Source of the DNA: Mercenaria mercenaria
Taxonomy: Eukaryota; Mollusca; Bivalvia; Venerida; Veneridae
Assembly: GCF_021730395.1 (NCBI RefSeq)
Contig: NC_069363.1
Location: 48,971,001 to 49,035,000 of the forward strand
DNA: 64,000 bases
Direction: 5' to 3'
This document shows positions 11,889 to 23,700 of the stretch, piece by piece. The notes beneath the pieces were generated by a model that saw only the letters and a program-made list of their open reading frames with translations, did no database searches and was not told where the DNA came from. The stretch's first letter is position 1, and every line of letters starts with the position of its first letter. A program made the translations under genes and the position numbers.

Positions 11889-12187
11889 TCGACAGTCAAT
11901 TTTTATTTAATTCCTTCATGAGCTCTGTGACAACACGACAGAGAGGTATCTAAAGGCGACATTGCAGATCAGAATAGTTTAGTATATATAAAAGATGATG
12001 TTGATTAAATGCATGTACTTTAGCCATGCAAACTCTGAAGATACTAAATGTGTTATATAAAGTCATATATACAAAAACAAACCATCAAAGAAAGAAACAA
12101 AAATACGGAAGCAAAAATGAAAACGAATAGGAAAAAGCAAAAATGAAAACTAATAGGAAAAACAAACAAAAACATCTGAAAAAAAAA

Positions 12188-12270
12188 TCCTCATGAGGAT
12201 TCGAATCCACACAACGATTCGCTTATATCCATTTTTGTCTGCATTTTAACCAACTGAGCTATGTTGCCAC
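12188..12270 (-). repeat. tRNA-like segment (unit 2, right)
   Basis: On the minus strand tggcaacatagctcagttgg gives a good A-box region and ggattcgaatcc a perfect B-box, followed by a T-run. It is the best preserved of the four and faces the segment at 11818. The variable region and acceptor ends do not pair as in a true tRNA. Confidence 0.6.
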
Positions 12271-12278
12271 ATACGAAG

Positions 12279-12568
12279 TGGATATTTAAAATGGAAGAAA
12301 TACTAATATTTGCTTGTCAAGTAATGTGCAAGCATTATGAATTGCTATTTCATCAGTTATCATGAATTAGACTCGTCCTCGCGTTTCGGCGGGAATCACG
12401 TTATCATTGGGGATTAGTACTTAGTGGATAGTTAAAATGAAACAAACTACTAATATTTACTTGTCAGATAATGTGCAAGCATTATGAGTTGTTATTTTAT
12501 CAGTTATCATGAAATGGACTCGTCCCCGCGTTTCGGCGGGAATCATGTTATCATTGGGGATTAGTAGC
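12279..12568. repeat. Two tandem 145-bp units
   Basis: gtggatatttaaaatgg at 12279 and gtggatagttaaaatg at 12424 begin two units that both contain gtgcaagcattatga, cgcgtttcggcgggaatca and tatcattggggattagta. They lie directly upstream of the TATA box at 12616, so the duplication may cover an upstream promoter region. Confidence 0.8.
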
Positions 12569-12615
12569 ATAACATTTACAGTTACGAGTTTGTGTTTTTG
12601 CCTTCGCGTTATGGT

Positions 12616-12712
12616 TATAAAACAAGGCAAACCGCTACTTCGCTGATTGGCCTGAGCAGAAGTCATTAGATACTGCATGGGATTTCATGAAAACTTGAAT
12701 ACAGGTAATCAG
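12616..12712 (+). promoter_or_regulatory. Orphan TATA box and 5' UTR exon copy
   Basis: TATAAAA at 12616-12622, an expected start near 12646, and a donor at 12712/12713 (aatcag|gtaagac). The sequence around the box, the exon end (cttgaatacaggtaatcag) and the start of the intron (ggaaacgtgac) match the promoter and first exon of the secreted-protein gene at 18577-18675. No matching coding exons follow before the Gypsy fossil at 13.4 kb or after it. It may be a duplicated promoter left without its gene. Confidence 0.5.
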
Positions 12713-13280
12713 GTAAGACCAATTTTAAAAGTAAATTAGGTGTAATGTGGTTTTCACCAAGAACGGAAACGTGACGCAGTTGTTAGAGTCTTCGGTAGTT
12801 TTCCCACGACAGCATGCAAATATAGCCACGAATTCACGCGTTTGATTTTATTAATCTATATTCTGTTTTCCATGCGTATTATTTTTGATATTATTTTAAT
12901 TTCTTTAAGATAAATAATAGAGCGTTCCCTTTACGGTTAGATGGCGTGGAACAGAAACAATAGAAACATATTTTATCTTTACTAAATTAACTAATATTGG
13001 ATTCTGGTGAACCGGAGGTGTTTTGATTTTTTTCTACTTATCTCTCATCCTTATTCGTAGACGTTTGCGGTTTTTTAAATATAACTAAGAACAATATGTC
13101 GTTTCACGTGAATTGTATTAATAAATCTTGGATTGTCAAACTGCATTACCATTTAACCTAAATGACGTCAACGACATCGTACAAAAGTGACGTTCCGGCG
13201 CTTTAGTTACTGTCAAGTAGCGTTAACTAGATTAACGGAAATCGTCAATCTTACAGCTGAATGCCGGTACTGTAACGTCT

Positions 13281-13349
13281 CAATCTGACTAAAGTACATA
13301 TCCTATTACGCTACGCATAGGTAGAAGATCAAATGCTTTAGTCAGATTG
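13281..13349. repeat. Perfect 14-bp inverted repeat
   Basis: caatctgactaaag (13281-13294) and ctttagtcagattg (13336-13349) are exact complements around a 41-base centre that itself is partly palindromic (cctattacgctacgcatagg). It lies just upstream of the Gypsy fossil. Probably a small palindromic MITE. Confidence 0.6.
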
Positions 13350-13383
13350 GAACAGCAAATAAATAGAGGATATTTGAATTAAA

Positions 13384-16332
13384 ATGGCCTCCACTATTGG
13401 AAAAAGTGAGCCTTTTGAAAATTCAAGTGAAAATTGGACTTGCTATAAAAAAAGACTAGACCAGTATTTTATTGTCAATGGAGTAGATGATGGCAAGCAT
13501 GTACCAGCTTTGCTATCTTTGATAGGTTCGAAAACGTACGGTACATTGCGGGATTTATTTTCACCGGATTTACACAAGGATAAAACTTATGCCGCACTCT
13601 GCAAATTGCTTTCAGAGCACTACAACCCTGAACCCCTGTTAATTGCGGAACGCTTCAGATTCTGGAAACGTGACCAGAGACCGGATGAGACTGAGAGTCA
13701 ATTCAATGTCAGTCTCAGGAAACTCGCGGAACATTGTAAATTCGGAGGAAATCTTAATGATTCATTAAGAGACAGATTTGTTTGTGGTTTAAAGACCGAA
13801 AGTATCCAAAAGCGATTATTATCTGAAAATGACCTAACCTACGATAAAACCATTGAATTAGCCACTGCAATGGAATGTGCACAGAAAGACGTTAATGAGC
13901 TGCATGGATCTACCCAATCTCTGAATAAACTGACATTAAGAAAGAAACAAATAGCAAAAACACAACCACAGGCACTAAAAAGTGAAACACCATGCTACAG
14001 ATGTAACAGAACAACCCATAAACCTGACCAATGTAGATTCAAAGACACTACCTGTAACAAGTGTGGACGGAAAGGGCACATTTCCCCAGCATGCAATCAG
14101 CAACAAAGACCTAGTCAACTGCCAAAGAAACAAAAGGGTAGAGCTAAGTTACATCAAGTGGAGGAGGAAGAGATTGATATAGACAGTTTGTTCAAACTAG
14201 ATGAACATGACACAGGAACGAATAGGGAACCTATTTGGTTACAGCGGACAGTAAATGGCAGAAAGGTCAAAATGGAATTAGATACTGGTTCGGGAGTTTC
14301 TATAATTCCTATGGAGATGAAAGATACCTTGTTTCCGAAGGACACAGTGTATGAATCAGACTTGAAATTGAAACCATACTGAAATGAAACCTTGTTACCA
14401 GAAGGTTATATAAAGTGCAAAGTTAATATCCACGGTCAAGAGAAGGATTTGAAGTTGTATGTAATGAGAAAAGGAAAAGTCCCTTTGTTTGGAAGAGAAT
14501 GGTTGTACGCCCTAAAGTTAGATTGGACAGAAATATGGAACTTAAACCTAGACAGAGTTGCACAACTTAAGAACAAATACAAGGATCTATTTGACAGAGA
14601 CTTGGGTAAAGAGAAGAACTTTAAGGCTAAGTTGAAGTTAAAGCCAGAAAGTACGCCAAAGTTTGTAAAGGCTAGAAGCGTGCCATTTGCTTTGAAGCCG
14701 CAGATTGGAGAAGAGTTAGATCGTCTTGTAAAAGATGGAGTTCTGGAGAAAGTCGATACAAGTGAATGGGCAACTCCTATAGTACCTGTTCCTAAGAAGG
14801 AAGGCATTAGGATCTGCGGGGACTTCAAAGTGACCATTAATCCATTGTTGGAAGTGGACCAACATCCCTTGCCTAAAATTGAAGACATATTTGCGTCACT
14901 AGGGAAAGGCAAATCATTTTCAAAGATTGATTTGAAAAATGCGTACCTACAGGTTGAAGTAGACGAGGATAGCAAACAGTATCTGACAATTAGCACACAT
15001 AAGGGTCTATTTCGATATAATCGTCTCGTATTTGGAATCGCATCAGCCCCAGCAATCTTTCAGAGATTGATTGAACAGGTTGTAGGAGATATTCCTAAAG
15101 TAGAAGTGATATTAGATGACATGATAGTCACAGGACAGGATGACAATGAACACTTAGAAACACTCGAAAAAGTTCTGAGTCGTTTGAGTGAATACGGGTT
15201 AAAAGTGAATATCGAGAAATGTGCGTTCATGAATGACAAAGTGGTGTTCTGTGGCCATGAGATTACCAAAGATGGTCTCCACAAGACAACTGAGAAAATT
15301 AACGCGATAAAAGATGCACCGCCAATCAAAAATGTCAGAGATCTAAGATCGTTCCTAGGACTTGTCCAGTATTACGCGAAGTTTTTGCCAAATTTGGCAA
15401 CAGTGTTACATCCCCTGCATCAACTATTGACCAAGAATGCTAAATGGAAGTGGACCAAAGCGTGTCAAGATGCAGTTGCCAAAGTGAAGGAGATGATAAC
15501 ATCTGATCTTGTACTGATCAACTATGATCCTGATCTACCGATTATTCTCGCGTGCGACGCAAGCTCTTTCGGAATCGGAACAGTTCTCAGCCACAAGCTA
15601 CCTAATGGTACAGAGCGACCGATAGCTTTTGCATTGCGTAGTCTCAATAAAGCTGAAAAGAACTATAGTCAAATTGACAAAGAAGCACTTAGCTTGTTCT
15701 GGGGAATCAAGAAATTTAACTCTTACTTATACGGAAGAAGGTTTACTCTAGTGACAGACCACAAACCGTTATTGTCGATTTTTAGTCCCAGCAAAGGTAT
15801 TAGCGCTACGACTGCAGCTAGATTACAACGATATGCTTTGTTTCTGAGTGGATACCAGTATGATATTGTTTACCGGTATACAAAGCAACATGGAAATTGT
15901 GACTCACTATCAAGGTTACCGCTTGAAACGTCGAATGTACTAGAAGCTGATGAAACCGATGTCTTCTTTAGTAAACAGTTAGATACTTTACCTGTTAGCA
16001 GTGATCAAGTAGCGCTTGAGACAAAACGTGACAGAATTTTATCAAATGTACTTGAATATGTTGCGAAAGGAAAACCGATGAACAGTTATGAAATGTCGGC
16101 AGTGTATCAACCGTTCATGAACAGACAATCACAAATATCGGTTCACCAAGGATGCTTAATGTGGGGACTCAGAGTAATTATCCCTTATTCCTTGCGGAAT
16201 TCTGTACTACAGGAGTTGCATTGTGGACATCTTGGAATTGTCAAGATGAAATCCTTGGCAAGAAGCTATGTCTGGTGGCCAGGAATCGATAATAATAATC
16301 CCCTTTGCGTGATATTGCTTAAGTGGATATAA
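13384..16332 (+). mobile_element. Ty3/Gypsy retroelement fossil (gag-pol part)
   Basis: Fossil of the Ty3/Gypsy group. Parts in order: a gag-like capsid region (about 13.4-13.9 kb), two CCHC zinc knuckles (about 14.0-14.1 kb), an aspartic protease start with LDTGSG (about 14.3 kb), reverse transcriptase (about 14.7-15.4 kb), RNase H (about 15.5-15.9 kb) and the zinc-binding start of integrase (about 16.2 kb). The rest of integrase and a pair of LTRs are not seen. It is broken, with at least a couple of breaks, yet long stretches still read well, so it is probably not ancient. Clade is not assignable by eye. Confidence 0.9.
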
Positions 16333-16900
16333 TGTGTTCAATTTTTTTGTTCTGCGTTTAACTTATATTCGTTTTGAGCTGAAATTAAACTGTGTGGGGT
16401 AACACATACTTAATACAAAAAGATATTTCAAACTTGGATTTTTATAGTTCTAGTCTGTGTTTTCTAGTCTTATTCATTTAAATGTTTGTATTGTTTTGTG
16501 TAACTAGTGTTTAAAAGTAACATTCTATGACTAAATATTCATTTCACATTTAGAAATTCAACATCATTATTATTCTTTATACTTACTCTCTAATTAAAAG
16601 TAATGTTGGTTTAAATTGTATGAACATTTTAAACTCAGTCCACCCCTGTTTATTATTTCAAAACTTGAACTTGATATATTTAATCTTAGTGTGGGGGGTG
16701 TGTTATGTATTGGTACTCTGAAACTAGTCACTGCCATGTCTTATCAATATAAGGTTTGTGAAGTCATTGTGAAATTAAATGTTTACATAAAAACGTGTTC
16801 GTTGAATTACGTCCTCAAATTATTCCAGGGTTCATCCACCCAAAATTGTGAATTATAATATAAAATAATGTAAACATAACATGTAGTACACTGAATTATA
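16333..16900. other. AT-rich gap after the Gypsy fossil
   Basis: No gene, LTR or tandem repeat that I can support. Confidence 0.4.
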
Positions 16901-17060
16901 CTGTAATAGAATTCCGCTTAAGCCGTGCTAGGGGGGCGTGAGAGGTATTGCATATTTCGTTACCTCTCATGAACATACTCAACAAAACCAAGTCTGCTAT
17001 TATTTTACTTGGTTGAATTCTGTGCTTCCAAAGGATCTTCTAACAGATTTTATTCATATC
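16901..17060 (+). repeat. Dispersed repeat family A, copy 1
   Basis: Shares tgtaatagaattccgcttaa, ggcgtgagaggt, cattacctctcatgaac-type, gtctgctattatt and ttccaaaggatctt blocks with copies at 35499 and 37912, all on +. Internal inverted pairs (agaggt/acctct; agactc/gagtct in the other copies) predict short hairpins. Confidence 0.7.
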
Positions 17061-17177
17061 CCAGTGGTGCTTATGCCACAGAGTGTTCCGTTATGACTGT
17101 TAAATCTACCTACTTTGCTTATGTATCTTTGTGAGCATGTCTATTACGCATATATCATAAACATATGAGCAGTGCCA

Positions 17178-17290
17178 TGAGAAAACCAACAAAGTGGGTT
17201 TGCGACCAGCATGGATCCAGACCAGCCTGCGCATCCGCGCAGTCTGGTCAGGATCCATGCTGTTCGCTTTCAAAGCCTTTTACTAGCTGT
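17178..17290 (+). repeat. Palindromic MITE, one arm
   Basis: gcgaccagcatggatccaga, then cctgcgcatccgcgcag and tctggtcaggatccatgctg. The sequence folds on itself (agaccag/ctggtc; tggatcc/ggatcca). It carries BamHI-type ggatcc sites and matches the left half of the complete copy at 17714-17912. The right end is missing. Confidence 0.75.
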
Positions 17291-17713
17291 TCACCGCTAT
17301 CAAAAAAAGTTCATACAAATCAATCAAAGAAAGCAATTGTATAAATCATTTGAAAAAAAATGCGTAAAGTTTAGCTAAAGCACTTTTTTAAAAACAGTTT
17401 TGTTTAAATTCTGAATTTAGTTGAAAACATCGGTCATACTTGACCTTTTTAAATTACTTTTATTCTGAAAGCGGTTGATCTATGGTTACGATGACATGCA
17501 TTCACTTACCTTTGATCATCAAGCGTTTTACTACTAGTTGAGGCGCCTTTCTAATGGGTTTGATCTATGTTAAAATGTAGAAACATTAAACACTCACGTC
17601 CTTCATTTCTAGAATGTAATAACTCGTTTATGTGACACAGTCCCAATGATATTACACACAGACTTTAATAGAAGTTCTTGAAATGGAACTTCAGTATGTT
17701 ATATGAGCCGCGC

Positions 17714-17912
17714 CATGAGAAAACCAAAATAGTGCGTTTGCGACCAGCATGGATCCAGACCAGCCTGCGCATCCGCGCAGTCTGGTCAGGATCCATGCTG
17801 TTCGCTTTTAAAGCTTCTTGCAATTAGAGAAACCGTTAGCGAACAGCATGGATCCTGACCAGCTGGTCTGGATCCATGCTGGTCGCAAACGCACTATGTT
17901 GATTTTGTTATG
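17714..17912. mobile_element. Palindromic MITE, apparently full length
   Basis: The left end (catgagaaaaccaaaatag then tgcgtttgcgaccagc) is answered at the right by its complement (gctggtcgcaaacgcacta then tgttgattttgttatg). The left arm carries an extra internal hairpin (cctgcgcatccgcgcagt) that the right arm lacks, so the arms are unequal. No coding capacity. The type is common in clam genomes. Confidence 0.75.
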
Positions 17913-18576
17913 ATGCGGTTCAATTATGTCATCCACCTGTTTATCCTTCTCTGTCCTGTTTGACGGGACATATAATATGGTAGACTCGCAACCAATCAAA
18001 CTTTTTATTCATACAGAAACTTTGAATGAAGTTCCTTATCCAGAAGGACCAGAAAGTATCGCAACACTATCTATATGTACGGAGAATCTTCCACGGACAC
18101 CATACAACACTAAAACACTGGTGTTCTTAAATTAATTGACAGACGAAGATCCTTTGGTGCATAGAATGAAACCAAAGAAACATATAGATACTCGATTGAC
18201 TGAGTCTGTTCATATGAGGTGATAAAATAGCGCCCATAGCACTGGCTAAAGCAGAAGCAGAAGTTTACAACGCCTTCTTACATTCTGAATTTATTATATT
18301 TTACATTAAAGAAAATAGCTTTGAATCCTCTGAAAGAAATTAAATATTAATTGATTCAATGAATAATTACAACGAGATAAAAAGACAAACACAAGTACAA
18401 TAATTTGAATTTGCACAGTTATCAATCTTCTGTGTTTAGGTTTTCACATTGTAATAAATTAATGGCAACAAAGATGGATGTTGATAACTGAACAGCTAAA
18501 ATGGCAGAATCACATGTCCATCTGACACATAAGATTGGTAGAATAACATTTGCATTGATGCGTGTATGTGTATGAC

Positions 18577-18675
18577 TATAAAACAATTAAACAGGGTACA
18601 CATCACTGCTGTTCTACAAAGCTTGTGGAGAGGTCACAAGATATTGTTTGTGAAATCTTGAATACAAGGGATCAG
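18577..18675 (+). promoter_or_regulatory. TATA box and 5' UTR exon of the secreted-protein gene
   Basis: TATAAAA at 18577-18583, a predicted start near 18607 and a non-coding exon ending at a consensus donor (gatcag|gtaagac, 18675/18676). The matching acceptor is ttacag at 19751, two bases before the ATG. The intron (18676-19751) holds a SINE on the minus strand. The set is duplicated at 12616-12712. Confidence 0.55.
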
Positions 18676-19339
18676 GTAAGACTGTCTTTAAAAGCTACTG
18701 CTAAAAGTTAGTGTTGTATGTTTATCACTTAGAAAGGAAACGTGACAAAGTTTGTAGTTTTCTTCTTACGGCATACAAAAATATGTTTAATACTTAAATC
18801 GCACTAGTCTATTTTCTTTGTGTAAGACAGTTTTGCTATTGAAAATTTGAGCAACATTTTTATTTTCCTATATTTTGTGAGAGATTTATTAATGGAGCCA
18901 AATTTCCATTGCATAGAGCTAGCTCCCTATTACAAATACATGGAAGAATATAAAAATGTGAGTTACTGTATTTCTTTTCATTCCAATGTAATATCAAGTT
19001 TCATATTTCCATTATATCTAGGAATTTTTCAACAATCCGAGCTTCTTAGATCATTTACAGTCAACAAGATAGGAAAAGGGAGGGAAACGCATATTTCTAA
19101 TGACTGTTTGCTAGATATGATACTTCTTGATGTAAATCTTTGGCATGTTTATAAATATGATAACAGAAGGCAAATAATTTTTGAAAATATTGCTTATAAC
19201 ATAATATTGTTTATTGTTATTTTATAGACATTATGAAAAGAGTCTTGCTTGATTTTACTAATTTGTCACAAAGTAACACATAACAGTATTTTATCATATG
19301 AATATGATAAAAGTAAGATTGTCTGATAAATGTTCTCTG

Positions 19340-19606
19340 TTAATTTGGTTCAAAGTCACACCGACACAGTGCAGGTCATATGGAGACGTCTTCAGCTTAT
19401 GATGGTGGAGGGAGACCGCAGGTGCCACCAGCCCCGGGCATTGTTTCAGGCAAAGGCCGGCACCTGATAGAACCACCGACCTTCGAGAAGCCAGCTGAAT
19501 GGCTCCTAACATGAAGAAGTCTACACACTGAGCGAGGTTTCGAACCAACATTGGTGTGGCGCAAGTGATTCAAGTCAAACACCTTTACCACTCAACCACG
19601 GAGGTC
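19340..19606 (-). repeat. Full-length tRNA-headed SINE
   Basis: On the minus strand gggacctccgtggttgagtg gives the A-box region and ggttcgaaacc a perfect B-box. They are followed by the conserved molluscan body (aaggtcggtggttctatc, ggcacctgcggtctccctcc, catatgacctgcactgtgtc). It lies in the first intron of the secreted-protein gene. The superfamily name (Nin/Deu/V type) is not settled by eye. Confidence 0.8.
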
Positions 19607-19752
19607 CCTATTAATATGGACAATCATAAATATTTTTCATTGACAGTCCTATGCAAAAAGGATAAGTACATATATATCTAATTCGTTATTTTAACTTGTA
19701 ACTGCTTAGTACGTTCTATCTTAGTTGACCATGTCTGGTTATATCTTACAGA

Positions 19753-20731
19753 ATGCAACTGTATCTGTTTTCCGTGATCTACGTTTTCCTAGCGTATGCC
19801 AATGGGAACGGCGTAAAAGAAAAACTGCAGATAATTCCTCCAAGTATGCCAAGCTTTAACGAAATGGCGGTAAGCCGAAAATTCTGTATTGATACTTGGT
19901 TTGATCTATTTACACATCACAATAACAAAGATATTCCAGCTGCTTTGATTAACGCCTCTGATAACTTTCGGTAAATGTTTGATAGAGTACAGTCGTTAAT
20001 TTTCTTGCACGTGTTTATTTATAAAGTGTGTTGAGTTTGGGTTACCAACCGTACTTGTAAATACCGTGGGGAAAATGCATTTTTTAGCATTGAATACGAT
20101 ACATTTAAGATTTGGAAACAAAAATAACAATGTAATGTGGACATATGAATTATACATAAAATATTTACAAGTACTTAATCAAAACCATTACAATGCGTGT
20201 GTATTCTTCAGTCACTAGGGCGGTGGTTTCAGCAGTTTCGAGTGGCCGGTTGTCAATATTCAAGCTCTGACAGGTTTACATATCACGAGCAAAATCTAGT
20301 GAAATTCGGAAAAGCACTTCATAGTGTTGCCACGTGGAGGTATACTTACTTTGCTTTATATCGAACTTAAATCTGTAGTATATATTAACCCTTACCCTGC
20401 TAGATTTCTAGAAATGGAATGGTCCATCGTTCAACTCAAGCAATACTATTTATTATTCGAAGGGGTGTTCACTGAAACTTTACTGATTGAATAGCAAACA
20501 GTGCAGACCATGATCAGCCTGATCTTGGTCTGCACTGGTCGCAAAGGTAGAGGCTAAAAGTTAAGCATGTCGCTTTAAGTACTTGTAATCGATTCGAAGT
20601 TTAAGAATTTGAAAACAAGACTGATACACTTGAACTGTTTTTACATGTTACCTTTTTTCGTTTTTCTGTCCTTGGTTAGAACTCTAACGGTACCACTTTT
20701 CAAACTGTTGTGGCCTGTTTTTTTTTATCTT

Positions 20732-20762
<31 letters not shown>

Positions 20763-23700
20763 TTTTTTTTTCTTTTTTGCTTTTTTTAACTTTTCAACAT
20801 TGGTTTGATTAAATGCGCAGAAATTTATATAAAAGATTGCTTTAATGCATACTTAAGCTTGTCTTTTATTTCAGAAATGATATTTGCAACACTTTAACCA
20901 CGAGATATTTTACTACAGGCCCAGGAGTCTATACAGTCAAAGATGCATTTGGTATAGCTTGACTATTTGAATTTTTAATATACTAAAACTATCGTTTTTG
21001 AAATGTATACTATTACTGTAAGTAGTAAGAAGTTTTATGTGGTTTTTTTTTTTTTTTTTGTTATTGATTTTTTTTTTTTTTTTTTTTTTTTTGCTATTTT
21101 TTATTATTTGTTACACCAGGATTGTCTGCAGTCTTACGGAAACCAAAATACAAATTCCATTTTTCATTGTTTTTGTTTACATAGGTGCCATTTGGAGCGG
21201 ATTAGCAATTATTCCAGCCACTGATTATAAGACATTTAAAATTTTATATGGATGCATGAAGATTTCAGTACTGGGCAACAGATGCGATGATCCCCGGCTT
21301 CAGGTTTATACAAGAGCTCCAAACCCAGGAAAAAGATTGATGGCAAAAATTGATTACGTTCTGCGAGGACTTTTTGGAATAACAATCTCTGAGTTACCTA
21401 GAATTAGACAACTCGAACGTAAGTGTTTGCTGCAAAATTAATTGTAATTATAACAGAGTAAATACCCGTTCGGAAAATGGGCTTAAGTTTTTAACATAAG
21501 ACTTCGACTGAGTTGCTTTGAATGTCTATGTATGTGTTTCGTCAGTTTTTGTTTTATACATACATTTGTACACGCATATGTTTGTGATACCCGGTCTTCT
21601 GTTACCATTACGTTAATAAAAGATTCGCCTGGCAAGGAGAACTTTTATTTACATTGCTGTGTAACTCTGAACCAGATTGGGCTTAACAGTGATGTTTAGT
21701 TTATCATTAACTGATCCAATCTTTTGTTATGTTTTCGCTGGCGTTGCTTAACTGAGTTTTCATTGAGAAAAGTATCATTTTTGTCTGTATAAAGGGGTGG
21801 GGATCAGAAAATTTTGGACTAGCACACCTTTGAAAAAACTGTCATTAATACAAGCACGATGTTGTCATGGTGTGGGGTTTCAATGGCCATGCTCATTTAA
21901 AGTTTTGTTATAGCTGAGTTACAAGTGTTTTAACACACTACACTCCTATATACTAGTATTATTTTGTAAGCATGGAGGCTCCAGGTAGGAAGGAAATTAG
22001 TTCCTACATAAAAATGCATTCTTATCTGAATTTATTAGCCAAACAGATTCTGCAAGAATTTAAAACTATTTACAGTGTTCCTATCTAAAGCCACTGTTTA
22101 TAGGTGAGCTATAAAAATAAATAAATAAGATTCTAGAGTCCAAGATCTAACTCGTGTAGGGTGCCCTAGAACGTCAGCATCTTCTCATAATATGACTACT
22201 GTAGCAGCTATTGTAGCAGAAGCAAAAGAACCGAGATAGTTTTAAAAATAGCTTCAACAGTGTGCATTTCAGCGGGAATTGTTCCTGAAATTCTGAATAA
22301 ACACTTGAAATTATTCAAGGTGTGTGCAAGATGGGTACCCCCATTTGTAGACCAAAGAACAAAAGCCTCAAATGGTGCATTGTTGCAAAAATAAATTGTA
22401 CAAAAATCTGTGAAAATGCAGATGAAAGGAGATTTAATGAACTTCTCATGGGGAATTAGACATGAATTTTTTTATTATTTTGAACCTCAAAGGCGTATAA
22501 ACAGCAAACAGTGGCTTAGGAAAAGGCAGTAACAACCAGTTATCACAATAAGAACTGAAAGTTGCTAACGAGTTCTTAACACATTTTTATCTATTTCAAA
22601 GTCCCTGTTGTGCAAACACCCAGTGCAATAGACTATTACTGAAAAGTTTTACAAAGACGAGGTTCGTAAATCAGTTACAAAATATTACGCCAAACGTCAC
22701 CAACAAACAAGTCTACGGAGCATTTGCCTTATTCATGACAATGCATCTGCACCTAAGAGCAATATTTTACAGCAGTATTTACAAAACCAGTAAGCCAAGC
22801 ATTTGCCGAATCCTCCATATTCACCCGACCTAGGTCCCCGTGATATTTCCCTTTCCCTTGCTGACAAATATTCAGGCTTGGCGTAGCTACAATTCCTGAC
22901 TTGGTAGCGTAGTTAATCAGTGTTTTCATAGTACCCTAAGGGCAGTCTATGAAGGGTGAATATTTTGAGGGACTGGTAGAAGCAATATATTTAAATACAG
23001 GTTAAATGGACAGTCTCAATTTCTTCTGAATTCCCTTCGTATTTGACTCTGTCTTTGTATTTTAGTGTATAGGTTCATGAAGTACCAATTCACATATACA
23101 CTGATATAAAGTTTCTAGTTGAATGGCAGCGTTCTATGAATATAGCTGTCCTTGGTATGATAATTTTTATTAGAAATTCACTATTATTTACTACAGTACT
23201 ACTATAGCACACTGCGACTACGTTTTGTGCACCATTGAACAGTTGAACTCGCAAGTCGTGTTTTGCTACTGAACTTACCAATGCGATCCTTCATTGTGTT
23301 CCTTTATGTGAAAGTTTAGTTTCAGATTATCTATGTTTTTGTACATTTACATTCCTGTAGGGATATGCATTTAGGGCTGCGTTCTTTGACCGTGGACATC
23401 CCTTACCAGTTGTGTCCTGATACGTGTTTAACTTACATATGAAGATATGATAGGGTAGGATAGGATAGGATAGGATAGGATGGGATGGGATGGGATGGGA
23501 TAGGATAGGATAGGGTGTATGATATGATATGATATGACATATGATATGATGATATGAAATGATATGAAATGGCATATGATATGATATGACATGACATGAC
23601 ATGATATGATATGATATGATATGATATGATATGATATGATATTTATACAGCACCTTTTTCATCGTTAACAAGAACCAAAAAGCTTTACATTCATATATTG

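Larger units (their letters stand above)
11131..12270. repeat. Tandem duplication, about 563-bp unit
   Basis: Unit 1 (11131-11693) and unit 2 (11694-12270) start with atgccc(a/c)aacgataactt and stay aligned throughout. Each holds a + strand tRNA-like segment near its left and a minus-strand tRNA-like segment near its right, so the two internal promoters point at each other. A-rich linkers lie between. The units have diverged by scattered substitutions and small indels. Confidence 0.8.

Noticed and set aside
11253-12270. Four apparent tRNA genes
   Set aside because: A- and B-boxes are present but acceptor and anticodon arms do not pair properly; they are SINE-type tRNA-like segments. The same holds for 50570 and 50931.
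14154-15329. Minus-strand ORFs opposite the Gypsy fossil
   Set aside because: Shadows of the + strand coding text.
18847-19227. 126-codon + strand ORF
   Set aside because: It lies within the 5' UTR intron of the secreted gene, is AT-driven and hydrophobic in patches, and shows no domain or good start context.
20609-21224. ORFs with poly-phenylalanine stretches
   Set aside because: They read through poly-T tracts in introns; only the part at 21185-21418 is exon, in its own phase.
23327-23671. 114-codon minus-strand ORF (YHIISYHI repeats)
   Set aside because: Translation of the pentamer microsatellite in an intron.
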